Below, in pieces: positions 7,179 through 14,674 of a DNA stretch of 19,638 nt (positions within the stretch are counted from its first letter, which is position 1; every line of letters starts with the position of its first letter). Below the pieces are notes generated by a model. The model was not told the DNA's origin. It saw nothing but the letters and a program-made list of their open reading frames with translations, and did not search any database. The position numbers were made by a program, and so were the translations under genes. The stretch is from JALVCQ01 sp964452325 (GTDB taxonomy: Bacteria; Bacteroidota; Bacteroidia; JAADEI01; JALVCQ01). The stretch is taken from contig CAYVLB010000021.1 of assembly GCA_964452325.1 (NCBI GenBank), positions 1-19,638 of the forward strand. Direction: 5' to 3'.

Positions 7179-9101
7179 CTATCGAATGGGCATGGCATAC
7201 CGACCGCCGTCTGGGGAACGAAATTCAAAGAGACAAGGAAAACAGGGTCGGCTTGGTTGAGGGATGAATGTGGTGCCTGGCGGTATCGCATGTTCTTGAA
7301 TAACACGTCCAAAGGGGTCAATGATGCGGAGATACCAGGAGTGGGAGGTAGCAATTGTCCATCCGTGTGGTGTGGTGATTACATGAGGGATGGGGAGGTT
7401 GGGTGCAGGAGGCTGCCCGATCCCCATCCAGGGCGTGTGTGTTATTACGTGCTGTTCGGGTATCCAATGATCGGGATCCACTATCAGTTGGGAAACCGTT
7501 CCATTAACCTTTACAGCGGTTGTCCCCGTTGGCATGATGCGAGTATCGTGAACACCACTTCCGTCGGCATATCGGATGGGAAGGGAAATATCAAAGCGTG
7601 GGACGGATGGATGACTGGTTTGCTGGTTGACCTGGATATAGAGTGTATCTTCGACCTGACTCCATTGGAGGGTATAGATAGGGTATCCTTCCCCATACAC
7701 CCATTGTCGGAAAAAGCTATCTAGATCAAGGCCACTGAATGTTTCCATAAAATGCTGGAACGAATCGGTAGTAATGGTCCCAAAGGCAAACACTTGCTGA
7801 TAGGCTTTCAAGGCTGCAAAGAAGGTGGAGTCACCCATTAGGTAGCGTAACATATGGACAACCGCAGCTCCTTTTTGATAAGTGAGTCGATAATTGAAAA
7901 GGCGGCCGACGTCGGAGACTTCTTCATCAGTAATATACACGCTACCGCCTGGGGCGGCCATAATGTCATCATGCCAGCGATTCATCTGCCGGCGTGCAGC
8001 GATGGCCCCACTGAAGGCTTCTCGTGTGATGATTTCGGCATACGAGGCAAACCCCTCGTTGAGCCAGAGATCATTCCACGTGGCACACGTAACATGATTG
8101 CCAAACCATTGGTGGGCAAGTTCGTGGGCGGTCAATGATAGGGAAAAATAGCCTTGAGTAGTCATTGTTTGATGTTCCATGCCCCCCGAGAAAGGCGCCA
8201 TACAATGGCCATATTTTTCTTTCCAAAATGGATAGCGTCCAAAACGATTGCTGAATAGACGCAGTAAGGCACCAGTGGTATCAATCTGGGCTTGAAAATA
8301 TCCCAGCGCCTTTGGATATACGTAGTTAACTACTGGAAGGTGGATACTGTCTGAGAGGTAGGCGGTAAAGGTGTAGTCAGTGTATCGGGCTACGCTTACG
8401 GAGATGAGGTAGTATGCAATGGGATATCGGGTTTTCCAGTGATAGGTGTGTAATCCAGCATGGGTTGAGATGCTTTCAAGGACTCCATTGGCGCCTATGC
8501 GGCATCCTACGGGAACGGTTGCGTCGATAATTACGGAATCGGCCTTGTCGTCGAGCTCTTGTTTGCAGGGAAACCAGCCGTCTGCTTCGTCGGGTTCTGT
8601 AAGGGTGTAAGTGACCCGATTGCCCCATGTAGGTGACTGCTTGTTGAAAAGCCCTTCCTGGGCAGTACCATGATAAAAAACGTCTACACGAAGCGTCTCA
8701 GACGGAGAAAGAGAAGTTACAAGGGGAAGGTCCCGCTCGCTTCCATTCGTGATAACGGTAAGATAAGTATTATCGTTGAGGACGATGCTATCGATGGTGA
8801 GGGCAGGGTGCAGCTCAAACGAAAAAGTATCAAGGGTATCGACTAAATGGGCGTATATGGTGGTGTGCCCTGTGATATTAGTTGAAAGGGTATCCAGTGT
8901 AATTCGGATATGATAGCAATGAATATCATATCGGGCCATTCGGTTCCGATGTTCGGGCGTTCCGGTTTGGTAGCGGGCTTCAAAATGTCGTTGCCACTGA
9001 TTTACACGGTGTGTTCGGCACGCTTGGCCACTTTCAAGTTGCCCGTGTGTGGCAATAGTTACTCCGAAGATTACCGGACAACAAGCTAACAACCATCGCA
9101 T
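7179..9101 (-). CDS. Secreted M1-family aminopeptidase with probable T9SS C-terminal sorting domain
   Basis: This encodes a 640-residue zinc metallopeptidase. Residues 1-21 are a signal peptide (MRWLLACCPVIFGVTIATHG). The N-terminal beta domain is followed by the exopeptidase motif GGMEHQTM (306-313) and the zinc site HELAHQWFGN (H326, E327, H330) with the third ligand E349 in LWLNEGFASYAE. The last 70 or so residues form a separate beta-rich module with WYLRIIDPFGRVIQE and a terminal GGRYAMPIR, resembling type A C-terminal domains that direct proteins through the type IX secretion system to the cell surface. It probably trims peptides outside the cell. It starts 19 bases downstream of the DUF2851 gene. 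A TACCTTTG box at 9107-9114 may give it its own promoter. Confidence 0.93.
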   Translation of the reverse strand: MRWLLACCPVIFGVTIATHGQLESGQACRTHRVNQWQRHFEARYQTGTPEHRNRMARYDIHCYHIRITLDTLSTNITGHTTIYAHLVDTLDTFSFELHPALTIDSIVLNDNTYLTVITNGSERDLPLVTSLSPSETLRVDVFYHGTAQEGLFNKQSPTWGNRVTYTLTEPDEADGWFPCKQELDDKADSVIIDATVPVGCRIGANGVLESISTHAGLHTYHWKTRYPIAYYLISVSVARYTDYTFTAYLSDSIHLPVVNYVYPKALGYFQAQIDTTGALLRLFSNRFGRYPFWKEKYGHCMAPFSGGMEHQTMTTQGYFSLSLTAHELAHQWFGNHVTCATWNDLWLNEGFASYAEIITREAFSGAIAARRQMNRWHDDIMAAPGGSVYITDEEVSDVGRLFNYRLTYQKGAAVVHMLRYLMGDSTFFAALKAYQQVFAFGTITTDSFQHFMETFSGLDLDSFFRQWVYGEGYPIYTLQWSQVEDTLYIQVNQQTSHPSVPRFDISLPIRYADGSGVHDTRIMPTGTTAVKVNGTVSQLIVDPDHWIPEQHVITHTPWMGIGQPPAPNLPIPHVITTPHGWTIATSHSWYLRIIDPFGRVIQEHAIPPGTTFIPQPSRPCFPCLFEFRSPDGGRYAMPIR

Positions 9102-9106
9102 GCATG

Positions 9107-9114
9107 CAAAGGTA
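9107..9114 (-). promoter_or_regulatory. Promoter -7-like box TACCTTTG before the M1 aminopeptidase
   Basis: This is an exact match to the Bacteroidota -7 consensus TAnnTTTG, five bases upstream of the aminopeptidase ATG, in a 19-base gap. No TTG lies at the usual -33 distance. If used, the message would be nearly leaderless. The gene could also simply be read through from the DUF2851 promoter. Confidence 0.3.
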
Positions 9115-9120
9115 TTGCAT

Positions 9121-10389
9121 TTAAGGGGCTACGCCTTTTAGCAACGTAATTCCAATCGGACATTCCATGCATTTTCGTGGGCTACAGTACCTTCGGAACA
9201 TATAGAGAACTCCTTGTGAGTGCAGTGCTGAATGGGTTGAGAATCCGGCCGAAACATAGCGTCGGGCGATGTGGTGCTGCTCGGCGGGAAGCCGATCCCA
9301 CAGTTTGATAGCTTGCTTACGCAGTTGAGGTAGCTGCTGATGCAATCCGTACGCATATTGTAGTGGTGCTGCCACATTGATGAGGAGCATGGTTTGCCAC
9401 TGGCGTCCTAATCCCGGAGCTTTTTTTAAGTAAGGGCGTCCCCAGTAGTAATGACGTTGCCAATAATGGCTGAGAGGAACGTGTACGAGTCGGGCAATGG
9501 ATTGGAGTGAGTCCGCGGACAGTAGTGGCCGAAGAAAATCTCCGTGGTGATGAATGAAAGCTGCCAGTTGGGCAATGCGAACGGTTGGGAAATTAGCGGG
9601 TCGGAGGCGTGCCATCTTCCATTGAAGCATGGGTCGGCGTAGTGCGTATTTGTGTTGAAGGAAATTAAACTCCCGTTGCAGCATTCGGCTGTAGTTATCG
9701 GATGGTACATCTGGAAGCAGTCCTGCCATTCCAAACAGGAGTGCCTCAACTTGATCCAATTGGTCGCGGTGCTTCCACAAAATGTGGATGGGCAAATGGA
9801 GGGCAAGTGCCTCAAAGGCATCGATATTGGGTCCACTCCCCATATAGCGCACCATCCATCGATAGGCAGTACCTTCCCAATGGTGGCCGCCTTGGGCAAG
9901 CCAATCTAAAATACGTTGTGCCTGCCCATGGAGGCGATTAAGTCCGGCCCGTTCAAGGGTACTTTGAATCACTGGTCGGTGGGACTCATCCAATAAGGGG
10001 CCGCACATTGGAATGTGAGAAGTGTGCAAGAGTTGGTCCCATTTCTCCATCACGTCTTTCCGCACATAGTCTTTGATAGGCAGCAAGGGCAAAGTATGGC
10101 CTGCTTGTTCTGAGGCATTCCAAACCACATGTAGGATTACATTTTGATAGTGGACGTGGCGATGATGTCCGTGGCGTTGCCAGTCAGCGGGCCTTACGTC
10201 CACTTCAACATGACCCCGCCATCGAATGCCTCCAATTTCGATGTCGGCATCCAAGAAGTCGGGGCCTTCATGGACATTGGGTGTACCCGGTGATCGGACT
10301 TTAATTTCCCGACCGTCGGTAGTTTCCAAAGGGCGATGCCACAGTTGCCAACGCCAACAATGATGAAGGAACGCTTCCGGTATTTTCAT
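9121..10389 (-). CDS. DUF2851 family protein
   Basis: About 422 residues. The sequence matches the Bacteroidota DUF2851 family: opening MKIPEAFLHHCWRWQLW, then TTDGREIKVRSPGTPNVHEG, GPDFLDADIEIGGIRWRGHV and VEVDVRPADWQRHGHH followed by NVILHVVW, and a cysteine-containing C-terminus with RRYCSPRKCMECPIGITLL. The molecular function of this family is not established. An upstream in-frame ATG at 10404 would add five residues. I prefer ATG at 10389 because a -7-like box at 10406-10413 would place the transcript start near 10399, after the first ATG. It is the first gene of the six-gene reverse unit and is divergent from pdhA across a short promoter region. Confidence 0.88.
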   Translation of the reverse strand: MKIPEAFLHHCWRWQLWHRPLETTDGREIKVRSPGTPNVHEGPDFLDADIEIGGIRWRGHVEVDVRPADWQRHGHHRHVHYQNVILHVVWNASEQAGHTLPLLPIKDYVRKDVMEKWDQLLHTSHIPMCGPLLDESHRPVIQSTLERAGLNRLHGQAQRILDWLAQGGHHWEGTAYRWMVRYMGSGPNIDAFEALALHLPIHILWKHRDQLDQVEALLFGMAGLLPDVPSDNYSRMLQREFNFLQHKYALRRPMLQWKMARLRPANFPTVRIAQLAAFIHHHGDFLRPLLSADSLQSIARLVHVPLSHYWQRHYYWGRPYLKKAPGLGRQWQTMLLINVAAPLQYAYGLHQQLPQLRKQAIKLWDRLPAEQHHIARRYVSAGFSTHSALHSQGVLYMFRRYCSPRKCMECPIGITLLKGVAP

Positions 10390-10405
10390 ACCTGCTGTCT
10401 GCATC

Positions 10406-10413
10406 CAAAGGTA
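10406..10413 (-). promoter_or_regulatory. Promoter -7-like box TACCTTTG for the reverse operon
   Basis: An exact TAnnTTTG match about 16 bases before the preferred DUF2851 start, in the 60-base gap between divergent genes. The -33 region is weak: a CTG lies 21 bases upstream and there is no TTG. It probably drives the unit from DUF2851 to the small membrane protein, and it argues against using the ATG at 10404. Confidence 0.45.
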
Positions 10414-10422
10414 ATAAAAGCC

Positions 10423-10451
10423 TTGCTTGGATTACAGATATTGTAATTTCG
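10423..10451 (+). promoter_or_regulatory. Candidate promoter for pdhA: TTG, 18-base spacer, TAATTTCG
   Basis: TTG at 10423-10425 is followed after 18 bases by TAATTTCG at 10444-10451, which differs from TAnnTTTG at one position. Spacing fits the Bacteroidota sigma-A pattern. It would start transcription near 10458, just before the candidate TTG (10465) and GTG (10477) start codons. Confidence 0.4.
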
Positions 10452-10476
10452 CCACCAAGTTAACTTGTCATCATCC

Positions 10477-11466
10477 GTGAAGACACGCATCACAAAAGAG
10501 CAATGGCTCCGTTGGTATGAGGATATGCTTTTCTACCGCAAGTTTGAAGAAAAATGTGCTCAATTATATGGCCAACGCAAAATCCGGGGATTCCTCCATC
10601 TTTACATCGGGGAAGAGGCAGTAGCAGTAGGTATTGCCTCAGCACTTAAGCCGGGAGATAAGATGATATCGGCATATCGTGAGCATGTGCAGGCAATGGT
10701 GATGGGCACCGACCCCAATGCGGTAATGGCCGAATTGTATGGGAAGAGTACCGGAAGTTCCAAAGGCAAAGGTGGATCAATGCATATTTTCGATAAAGTC
10801 CATAACTTTTATGGAGGACATGGTATCGTAGGCGCCCAGATTCCCATAGGGGCGGGGATTGCGATGGCTGAAAAATATCGGAAAACCGGCAACATTTGCG
10901 TAACTTTTTTCGGTGATGGAGCAGCTTTTCAAGGGGCATTGCATGAAACATTCAATATGTCGGCCAAATGGGGATTGCCCGTGCTATTCGTGCTTGAGAA
11001 TAATCGATATGCAATGGGCACTGCCGTTGACCGCATTAGTGCCGTTTCCGAATTGGCCCATTTGGGCGCCACGTATGGCATCCAATCGAAAAGTATCAAC
11101 GGGATGGATGTGGGGGAAGTCTACAAAGCGGCACGTGAAGCGGTCGAATATGTGCGAGAATTATCCAAACCATATTTTCTGGAAGTAAAAACCTATCGTT
11201 ACCGTGGTCACTCTATGAGTGACCCTGCCAAGTATCGTACCCGTGAGGAAGTAGAGTCTTATAAACGCCAAGATCCCATTGAACGATTGCGTACGGTGCT
11301 GATCAAAAAGAAATATGTAACTGAAGAATCGTTAAAAGTGATTCAACAACGCGTCCAACAGCGCGTGGAAGCAGCTGTGCGATATGCCGAAGAGTCTCCA
11401 TTTCCCCCGCCTGAGGAACTCTATACTGATGTATATCGTCAATCCGATTATCCATTCTTGGACTAA
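10477..11466 (+). CDS. pdhA: Pyruvate dehydrogenase E1 component, alpha subunit
   Basis: This is the thiamine-diphosphate-dependent alpha subunit that, with a beta subunit, decarboxylates pyruvate and acetylates the E2 lipoyl group. Visible are YEDMLFYRKFEEKCAQLYGQ, GFLHLYIGEEAVAVG, KGKGGSMHIFD, GGHGIVGAQIPIGAGIA, the ThDP motif from GDGAAFQG to LENN, and the loop YRYRGHSMSDPAKYR. About 329 residues is normal. There is no ATG near the expected start: an in-frame TAA lies at 10444-10446, and only TTG 10465 and GTG 10477 precede the conserved region. GTG 10477 gives the family's usual N-terminal length. No beta subunit or E2 gene is adjacent; the next gene encodes a TPR protein. Confidence 0.95.
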   Translation: MKTRITKEQWLRWYEDMLFYRKFEEKCAQLYGQRKIRGFLHLYIGEEAVAVGIASALKPGDKMISAYREHVQAMVMGTDPNAVMAELYGKSTGSSKGKGGSMHIFDKVHNFYGGHGIVGAQIPIGAGIAMAEKYRKTGNICVTFFGDGAAFQGALHETFNMSAKWGLPVLFVLENNRYAMGTAVDRISAVSELAHLGATYGIQSKSINGMDVGEVYKAAREAVEYVRELSKPYFLEVKTYRYRGHSMSDPAKYRTREEVESYKRQDPIERLRTVLIKKKYVTEESLKVIQQRVQQRVEAAVRYAEESPFPPPEELYTDVYRQSDYPFLD

Positions 11467-11473
11467 GGGACGT

Positions 11474-11481
11474 TAAATTTG
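11474..11481 (+). promoter_or_regulatory. Promoter -7-like box TAAATTTG before the TPR gene
   Basis: Exact TAnnTTTG match in the 50-base gap between pdhA and the TPR gene, 35 bases before the TPR start codon. The nearest TTG (11458-11460) is only 13 bases upstream, too close for a standard -33 element. It may allow the TPR-ribH pair to be transcribed apart from pdhA. Confidence 0.35.
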
Positions 11482-11516
11482 CCGCCCCTACGTTAGCTAA
11501 TTAATTCAGGGTTATT

Positions 11517-12236
11517 ATGGCACGAAAATCTCGTCAACATCACGAGCAAGGCGAAGTTGTATTTGAAGAAGTTGCTCCAGATGGGAATGGTCAAGGCGGG
11601 CTGATGAAATGGGTATTGGCCCATCGCGAAAAAATCTCTTATGTTGTTGGAGGCATTGCCGTGGCGATATTGGGTTACTTTGCTTATCGGAATTTTGTTA
11701 TCAAACCTCAACAAGAAGAAGCCCTCTCATTTTTCACTCAAGCAGAGCAATATTTTCTGGTAGATTCGTTCCAACAAGCTGCGTATGGATCAGGGGCGGT
11801 GATGGGATTTGTTGATATTGCCGAGGAATATGGAGCAACTCCTGCGGGTAATGCTGCTGCACTCTATGCTGGACTGGCATTGCGTAATCTTGGCCAATTT
11901 GATGAAGCCCTGACATATCTGGAAGCATTCGATCCCCCTACAGCCTTGATGGAAGTAATTAAAGAAGGGGCAATGGGTGATGTCAAGGCGGAGCTTCGGC
12001 ATTACGCTGAAGCCGCTCACCATTACGAAGCAGCGGCTACCCGATTTCAAAATGAAGCCTTTACGCCCTTCTATTTGTTCAAAGCCGGCCTGATGCACGA
12101 GTGGAGTGGGAACTATGAGGAAGCCGTTGAATGGTACCGGCGCCTCCAACAGGAATATCCACAGGCTCCTACTGCCGCTACCATCAAAGGTTATATCGCT
12201 CGGGCGGAAGCCAAAGCAATTGGTGCCGGCCAATGA
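11517..12236 (+). CDS. Membrane-anchored tetratricopeptide-repeat protein
   Basis: The 239-residue product has a charged N-terminus of about 38 residues, one membrane helix at about 40-58 (ISYVVGGIAVAILGYFAY), and a long helical C-terminal part with TPR-like pairs, for example NAAALYAGLALRNLGQFDEA, AELRHYAEAAHHYEAAATRF and LFKAGLMHEWSGNYEEAVEW. Architecture and length resemble YfgM-like or similar single-pass TPR proteins that act as protein-interaction scaffolds. No enzymatic motif is seen. Its TGA overlaps the ATG of ribH (ATGA), implying coupled translation. A functional link to riboflavin synthesis is not implied by the sequence. Confidence 0.85.
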   Translation: MARKSRQHHEQGEVVFEEVAPDGNGQGGLMKWVLAHREKISYVVGGIAVAILGYFAYRNFVIKPQQEEALSFFTQAEQYFLVDSFQQAAYGSGAVMGFVDIAEEYGATPAGNAAALYAGLALRNLGQFDEALTYLEAFDPPTALMEVIKEGAMGDVKAELRHYAEAAHHYEAAATRFQNEAFTPFYLFKAGLMHEWSGNYEEAVEWYRRLQQEYPQAPTAATIKGYIARAEAKAIGAGQ

Positions 12237-12739
12237 AAGGAGGAGATGCCGTTGGGCAGATTGTTCCATCGGATGCGGTAGGCATCCTGGATTCCGTGGC
12301 TATCGTGGCCACTCGATGGCATGTAGATGTGGTGGACGCTTTGATAGCAGGAGCTCGTGAAGCCATCATCAGTCGAGGGATTGCTGAAACTGCGGTTCCC
12401 GTGTTGTATGTCCCCGGCGCATTTGAATTACCATTGGGTGTACAGACCGTTCTTCAACGCTACCGCATTGAGCAACAACTCAAGGGCAACTTCCATTATG
12501 CTGTAATAGCTATCGGATGCATTATTCGAGGTGAAACGCCTCACTTTCACTACATTGCCCGTAGCACGACCGATGCCCTTATGCAGTTGGCTTTGAAGCA
12601 CCACGTGCCCATAGGATTTGGAGTATTGACTACCGAAACCAGGGAACAAGCGTTGGCACGGGCTTCTCAGATGAATAACAAAGGGCGAGAAGCAGCAGAG
12701 GCAGTTTTGGCGATGGCAAAGATGATGGCAAACCAATGA
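12233..12739 (+). CDS. ribH: 6,7-dimethyl-8-ribityllumazine synthase
   Basis: The 168-residue enzyme condenses 5-amino-6-ribitylamino-uracil with 3,4-dihydroxy-2-butanone 4-phosphate, the penultimate step of riboflavin synthesis, usually as a large cytoplasmic oligomer. Key segments are SVAIVATRWH, VPGAFELPLG (60-69), IAIGCIIRGETPHFHYIA with the likely proton-transfer H104, the FGVLTTET loop (129-136), and NNKGREAAE. ATG at 12233 is the only suitable start; the longer open frame upstream lies within the TPR gene in another phase. No other rib genes are in the window. It ends 36 bases before the asparagine-synthetase gene. Confidence 0.96.
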   Translation: MKGGDAVGQIVPSDAVGILDSVAIVATRWHVDVVDALIAGAREAIISRGIAETAVPVLYVPGAFELPLGVQTVLQRYRIEQQLKGNFHYAVIAIGCIIRGETPHFHYIARSTTDALMQLALKHHVPIGFGVLTTETREQALARASQMNNKGREAAEAVLAMAKMMANQ

Positions 12740-12754
12740 TCCAGTAGGCCAGTC

Positions 12755-12769
12755 CTACATTGCATGTAG
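12755..12769. repeat. Perfect inverted repeat just upstream of the amidotransferase gene
   Basis: CTACAT, a three-base TGC loop, then ATGTAG, ending six bases before the ATG at 12776. It could be a small operator or an RNA hairpin that limits ribosome access. There is no U-tract, so it is not a terminator. A six-base dyad can arise by chance. Confidence 0.25.
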
Positions 12770-12775
12770 AATCAT

Positions 12776-14674
12776 ATGTGCGGAATATGTGGGGTATTTT
12801 CATGGCATGATCCGATCACGACCCCTCAGGTGCGTCGGAGTATTCGGGCGATGACGGACCTAATAGCTCATCGTGGTCCCGATCATGAAGGATATTGGGA
12901 AGATCCCCTGCATCAGCGGCTAACTCTTGGATTTCGCCGACTCTCAATAATTGATCTTTCTAAAGCAGGGCATCAACCCATGACTTCAATTAATGCCCCA
13001 TCTGTGATTGCTTTTAATGGCGAGATATATAACTTTCAACAACTCCGACGTGACCTTGAAGCAAAAGGCGTACGTTTTCGTTCGAAAACCGATACCGAAG
13101 TATTACTTGAGGTGCTGAACCAATGGGAAGAAGATGCCTTGCCCCGACTTAATGGCATGTTTGCCTTTGCATGGTATCACTATGAAAAACAAAAGCTAAT
13201 ATTAGCCAGAGATCATGCAGGCATCAAACCACTTTATTACTATATAGTGCCTCAGCAGGGAATTGTGTTTGGATCACAATACAATCAACTGCTCTATGCG
13301 CCCTGGGGAATGCCACAGCATGTGGATCCTGAGGTGTTGTATACGTACCTAAAGATTCATTACATTCCCCCGCCATTGGGTCTTTTAAGAGAGACAGGGC
13401 AATTACGACCTGGTGAAATGATGGTTGTGAGACCGGGTCGACAAGTCCGTTGCTGTCGGTGGTGGGAATTGCCGAAACAATCTGTGGATCAGTGGAAGGC
13501 TACCGAAGCAACAAACGCCGTAGAATCGGCATTACGAAATGCTATTCAGCGCCAACTGGTAGCAGACGTACCCGTTGGGACGTTCTTGTCTGGTGGAATC
13601 GACTCGCCCCTTGTCACTGCCATAGCTGCTCAATCCGTGAATCATCCCATCCAAACATTTACGATTGGAAGTAAAAACTGGTGGCAAGATGAATCGACGC
13701 AAGCCCGCCGATATGCCCAGGCTTTGAATGTGAAACACCATCTACAAGTCCTTACCTCCGATCAAATGATTGCCCTTATTGATGAAATTTTACCCCTTCA
13801 TCATGAACCATTGGCAGACTATTCTACGATCCCAACTTATTTGGTCAGCCGCATGGCACGTCGTCATGTGGTGGTAGCACTCAGCGGTGACGGTGGCGAT
13901 GAACTGTTTTTTGGGTATATCCGTCCCCGATCCCTTACCATGAATGCTGATGATTGGCGCCATCCCCGATGGGTTCGTATTCTTTTGTATGCACTTGGGA
14001 AATACGGGTTAATACGTCCGAGAAACAGTTCACTGGTATTTGCAAACCCCGGTGAATACTACCGCGAAGTCAATGCCCGCACCCGAGATCAAGATCTCCG
14101 TAAATGGGCACCTGACCTGCCTGGATATCCTGACAGGCTGGATATTTTTCATTTTGAAGGCCAGCCTACCCTTCAGTCATTGCTGGAGTTTTCTCGATAT
14201 GCCGAGTACTATGGCCAACTGCAACGTGGCCTTCGTAAGGTTGACCTGGCATCCATGCAATGTAGCCTTGAAGTGCGAGTACCCATGCTTGACAGGGAAG
14301 TGATCGATGCTGCCCTTCGTATCGACCCGGCTACGCAAATAGATGATAGGCAGGGTAAGAAAATCTTGCGAACCTTGCTCCAGCGCTATGTTCCACCACA
14401 TGTGATTACCGTGGAGAAACGCGGATTTTCGGTGCCCTTGGGACAATGGCTCCGTACCTCCTTGCGTGGACGTGTCGAAGATCTTCTCTTTGAGCACGAC
14501 CTGTTTCCTAACGGAGTTTTTGACCGTCACCAACTCCGCCGTTATTGGCAGGAACACCTCCAAGGACGCCGTGACTTGAAATGGACCATTTGGACGTTAA
14601 TGGTCCTTCAATATTGGGCCCATCATCACTTGAATGCTGCGCGCCGTTTTCATCAACAATTACTGCACGGATGA
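12776..14674 (+). CDS. asnB: Asparagine-synthetase-type glutamine amidotransferase (AsnB family)
   Basis: The 632-residue enzyme has both domains of AsnB. In the glutaminase domain C2 follows the initiator (MCGICGVFSW), with AHRGPDHEGYW, FRRLSIIDLS, AFNGEIYNF and KTDTEVLLEV all present. In the synthetase domain LSGGIDS (271-277) binds ATP pyrophosphate, and VALSGDGGDELFFGY and LEVRVPMLDREV follow. The usual SEIK-type motif near residue 167 is replaced by GSQYNQ. Homologues make asparagine or, in surface-polysaccharide clusters, amidate sugar acids. The coupled partner gene and the glycosyltransferases downstream favour the second role, but this is inference. Its TGA overlaps the next ATG. Confidence 0.9.
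   Translation: MCGICGVFSWHDPITTPQVRRSIRAMTDLIAHRGPDHEGYWEDPLHQRLTLGFRRLSIIDLSKAGHQPMTSINAPSVIAFNGEIYNFQQLRRDLEAKGVRFRSKTDTEVLLEVLNQWEEDALPRLNGMFAFAWYHYEKQKLILARDHAGIKPLYYYIVPQQGIVFGSQYNQLLYAPWGMPQHVDPEVLYTYLKIHYIPPPLGLLRETGQLRPGEMMVVRPGRQVRCCRWWELPKQSVDQWKATEATNAVESALRNAIQRQLVADVPVGTFLSGGIDSPLVTAIAAQSVNHPIQTFTIGSKNWWQDESTQARRYAQALNVKHHLQVLTSDQMIALIDEILPLHHEPLADYSTIPTYLVSRMARRHVVVALSGDGGDELFFGYIRPRSLTMNADDWRHPRWVRILLYALGKYGLIRPRNSSLVFANPGEYYREVNARTRDQDLRKWAPDLPGYPDRLDIFHFEGQPTLQSLLEFSRYAEYYGQLQRGLRKVDLASMQCSLEVRVPMLDREVIDAALRIDPATQIDDRQGKKILRTLLQRYVPPHVITVEKRGFSVPLGQWLRTSLRGRVEDLLFEHDLFPNGVFDRHQLRRYWQEHLQGRRDLKWTIWTLMVLQYWAHHHLNAARRFHQQLLHG

Noticed and set aside
7134..7724. A 196-codon forward open frame opposite the aminopeptidase gene
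   Set aside because: It is antisense to the conserved C-terminal half of the M1 protein, has no recognisable motif or signal, and its composition is that of a shadow frame.
12236..12245. Shine-Dalgarno-like AAAGGAGGAG right after the ribH ATG
   Set aside because: It lies inside codons 2-4 of ribH. The ATG it precedes (12246) is out of frame with the enzyme, so it does not define a start; it simply encodes KGGD.
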